Assembly: GCA_008711295.1 (NCBI GenBank) | Contig: VUYV01000514.1 | Coordinates: 248,001 to 312,000 of the forward strand | Length of the DNA: 64,000 bases | Direction: 5' to 3' | Origin: Anarhynchus alexandrinus | Lineage: Eukaryota; Chordata; Aves; Charadriiformes; Charadriidae | Part shown: one piece after another, positions 61,601 through 64,000 of the stretch | Position numbering within the stretch: position 1 is the stretch's first letter | Layout: the number at the start of each line of letters is the position of its first letter | Notes under the pieces: generated by a model | What the model was told of the DNA's origin: nothing | What the model saw: the letters and a program-made list of their open reading frames with translations, nothing else | Database searches by the model: none | Translations under genes and position numbers: made by a program

Positions 61601-63088
61601 GCTCGTTCCATGAGGCAAACGCTTGTGAGTTACCTCAGTGCACAACTGAAGGTAAACCACAAATGTCTGACTGCTGCAACACATCTTCTTGGAATGTTTA
61701 GATTAACATTTACAATTGCAAATGTCTTCACCAACTCTACTAGCTAATTGGCAAACAACTAATAAATGCAAGTTACAACAGGAGAGCAAATTCTAGTCTA
61801 GACATATCTGTAGTAGGAGACTGAGGTCAGATTGTTTTCAAGTTTTGAATAAGCTCAGAAGAGTTTCCCTATTGCTGACATCAAAAAAAGTACGTGTGTT
61901 GGTTTTAGGTTTTTTTATTTAAGAAACAAACAAACAAAGAAATAAATGGGAAAACATACCAGGAAGCTCACAGCCTGTGCTTGCTGCCTGGGCTCCCGGG
62001 ACTTTCATTCTTGATAACCTCAGCACCCTTTTGAACGCAGCATGCTTAGGACAATGTGAAAGGCCACCCCTACAGTTGCCTGGCTAGAAAGAATAGGACC
62101 AAGCTATGGCTGAGTGAAATGGCAAAGAAACTGAGAACCTGGACTATCCTAATATTAACAGGGGCAGAGTTTCCGGAGACAGGCAGCCAGATATGAGCTG
62201 GGACCACCATAAGAAGAACTGGCTCTGTCTTATAGCAAAGCAGGGTACTGGAGGAAGCAGAGAGGATGACTCAGGAGTGCAGTCCTAATCGAAAGGCCTC
62301 ACCAAGGTTCAGTGGAAGGAGAGAATGGACTTGCTGGTTATCCCAAAAGGAACCAGAAAAGAAAGGTAATATTAATAAGTTAAAAGAACATCACAACATA
62401 CCAGGTAACATACTGGTATATTTGAAGGGGTTCAGTATCTGGGAGACTATGTTTACAGTCTATTTTTTGTTATCTTGTTTTTTATAAATGTTTCTTAATT
62501 TGTACGTGGTGATCTGTTGTTAACCATAGCTCTAAGATTTCCTGACTCTGTGAAAGAGCTGAAGAAGCACAGTGGGCAGGAAATTAAAACTATTATCTTT
62601 CCAGGTGCACTTCACTGCAGAATTGCAGTCCAGTTATGGATAGAGATATAAGTAGAGATATAGGTAGATACACACTGGAGAAAACTGAGTGCTGTACACA
62701 AAACACAGCTCGTGACAGGACCTCTCCCTACCACTCCCTCTATTTTTCCCATTGCTCCCTGCACAAGCCTACCCCAGCTCCAGCCCCACTGGTATCTTAT
62801 GGATGTGACTCATCAGCAACGTAAAAGCATCCCATCAGGCCAACCGCTCTCTCCCACACTGGATCTGAGGTCTCTACTCCCCTGGCAGCTCCCACCCAGT
62901 GGTTCCTTTCTCCAAGCCACCTCTCATCTCACCAATCCACTGGCTGGAGAGAGCTTGCAGCTACACATGTCCAGTCAGCCCCAGCTGCTTTGGGGAACAG
63001 GAGCCCTTTAAGTCCAGGAGCACAGGGACGTACAGGCATCCAGTCCAACTGTTGGATGCCCACCTCATCAAGAGGAGTTCTGGAAGTG
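58641..63088. other. Non-coding stretch with one longer minus-strand frame
   Basis: The minus strand is open for 171 codons at 59821-60336 (Pro/Leu-rich start, Lys/Arg/Glu-rich middle such as SWEKEKKREAA), but the plus strand is open over the same region for up to 146 codons and no domain is recognised. A short (CAAA)n run lies near 61923-61938. No gene is called. Confidence 0.5.
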
Positions 63089-63229
63089 TGTGGTGGGTTG
63101 ACCCTGGCTGGACGCCAGGTGCCCACCAAAGTCACTCTATCACTTCCCACCTCAGCTGGACAGGGGAGGGAAAATATAATGAAAGGCTCATGGGTCAAGA
63201 TAAGGACAGGGACATCACTCAGCAGTTAC

Positions 63230-63465
63230 ATTCACGGGCCAAATAGAATTGGGGAAATTAGTTTAATTTATTACCAATCAAAATCAGAGAAGGGTAATGA
63301 GAGATAAACCCAAATCTTAAAATACTTTCCCCCCACCCCTCCCTTCTTCCCAGTGTTAACTTTACTCACGCTTTCTTTACCTCCTCCCCACAGTGGCGCA
63401 GGGGGATGGGGAATGGGGGTAGTGGTCAGTTCGTCACACTTTGTCTCTGCCACTCCTTCCTCCTC
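63230..63465 (+). repeat. Duplicated LTR segment copy 1 (236 bp)
   Basis: It matches 63467-63702 base for base at a constant offset of 237 except for one difference (G at 63303 versus T at 63540). It ends exactly at the N. Confidence 0.95.
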
Positions 63466-63466
63466 N
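63466..63466. other. Single-N assembly gap
   Basis: One N separates two copies of the same 236 bp, the signature of two contigs with an unmerged overlap placed end to end. Confidence 0.93.
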
Positions 63467-63702
63467 ATTCACGGGCCAAATAGAATTGGGGAAATTAGTT
63501 TAATTTATTACCAATCAAAATCAGAGAAGGGTAATGAGATATAAACCCAAATCTTAAAATACTTTCCCCCCACCCCTCCCTTCTTCCCAGTGTTAACTTT
63601 ACTCACGCTTTCTTTACCTCCTCCCCACAGTGGCGCAGGGGGATGGGGAATGGGGGTAGTGGTCAGTTCGTCACACTTTGTCTCTGCCACTCCTTCCTCC
63701 TC
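63467..63702 (+). repeat. Duplicated LTR segment copy 2 (236 bp)
   Basis: This is the second copy of the segment before the N. It continues into the unduplicated remainder of the LTR at 63703 (agggggaggactcctcac). Confidence 0.95.
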
Positions 63703-64000
63703 AGGGGGAGGACTCCTCACACTCTTCCCTGGCTCCAGCATGAGTTCCCTCCCCTGGGAGAGAGTTCTCCAAGGACTTCTCCAGTATGATACCTTCCCAT
63801 AGGCTGCAGTTCATGAACTGCTCCAGTGTGGGTCCCTTCCACAAGGTGCAGTCCTTCAGGAACAGACTGCTCCAGCTTGGGTCCCTCATGGGGTCACATG
63901 TCCTGCCAGCAAACCTGCTCCAGCATGGACTACTCTCTCCATGGGTCCCCAGGTCATGCCAGGACCCTGCTCCAGCATGGGCTTCCCACGAGGTCACAGC

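Larger units (their letters stand above)
63089..64000 (+). mobile_element. Avian endogenous retrovirus LTR, incomplete (runs off the window)
   Basis: The start tgtggtgggttgaccctggc is the 5' end of an LTR family I recall as common in birds, with the retroviral TG terminus. Next come the 'aagataaggacagggacatc' and 'tttaatttattaccaatc' parts, a C-rich segment and, from about 63750, imperfect tandem units built around 'ctgctccagc(a/g)tggg'. No viral genes lie inside the window. Whether it is a solo LTR or the edge of a provirus cannot be seen, because the other end lies beyond 64000. About 236 bp is falsely repeated around the N at 63466. I do not give a family name with confidence. Confidence 0.85.

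Noticed and set aside
1..64000. CRISPR arrays, tRNA or rRNA genes, prokaryotic operons or defence systems
   Set aside because: No spaced direct repeats, no intact cloverleaf candidate (the 38-kb arms are degraded), no rRNA segments, and eukaryotic repeat content throughout.

Overview
The window looks like nuclear DNA from a bird: AT-leaning, almost free of long reading frames, and carrying avian repeats. Four CR1 LINE copies have the typical truncated 5' ends and the CR1 3' tail (ATTCTATG-type octamers), and there is one older CR1 relic. The right edge is the start of an endogenous-retrovirus LTR of a type I recall from many bird genomes. No complete protein-coding gene, rRNA, tRNA or CRISPR array is recognisable. 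There is no sign of bacterial or archaeal organisation, and no defence-like or otherwise novel gene system.

Layout. 1-12 kb: mostly single-copy DNA with a compact CpG island (about 6.19-6.35 kb), a MIR relic, and several short open stretches bounded by good splice-site matches. On the plus strand, four of these (215-254, 1926-1978, 10738-10840, 16439-16481) are phase-compatible; I give them as possible exons of an unidentified gene or transcript. 12-19 kb: a decayed CR1 copy, a sized assembly gap (15232-15416), a second MIR relic and an old CR1 relic. 19-34 kb: single-copy DNA with a G-rich repeat, a possible pogo/Tigger transposon end and a CR1 insertion beside a one-base gap. 34-41 kb: another CR1 copy, a TAAT-rich regulatory-looking stretch, a cluster of inverted tRNA-like SINE arms and a third MIR relic. 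41-64 kb: single-copy DNA, a minus-strand CR1 copy, two CpG/GC-rich clusters (55.3-55.6 and 57.8-58.6 kb), and the LTR, which is interrupted by a one-base gap.

The most solid unusual observations concern structure. Around the single N at 28599, 203 bp of flank is repeated exactly, once with a CR1 insertion and once without. That is what a heterozygous insertion left unmerged in the assembly would look like. Around the single N at 63466, 236 bp of the LTR is repeated with one mismatch, best read as an unmerged contig overlap. Everything labelled a candidate exon is inference from splice-site-like sequence and open frames; chance could produce several such cases in 64 kb. The genes therefore cannot be assembled into a pathway. 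The likeliest reading is intergenic or long-intron DNA.
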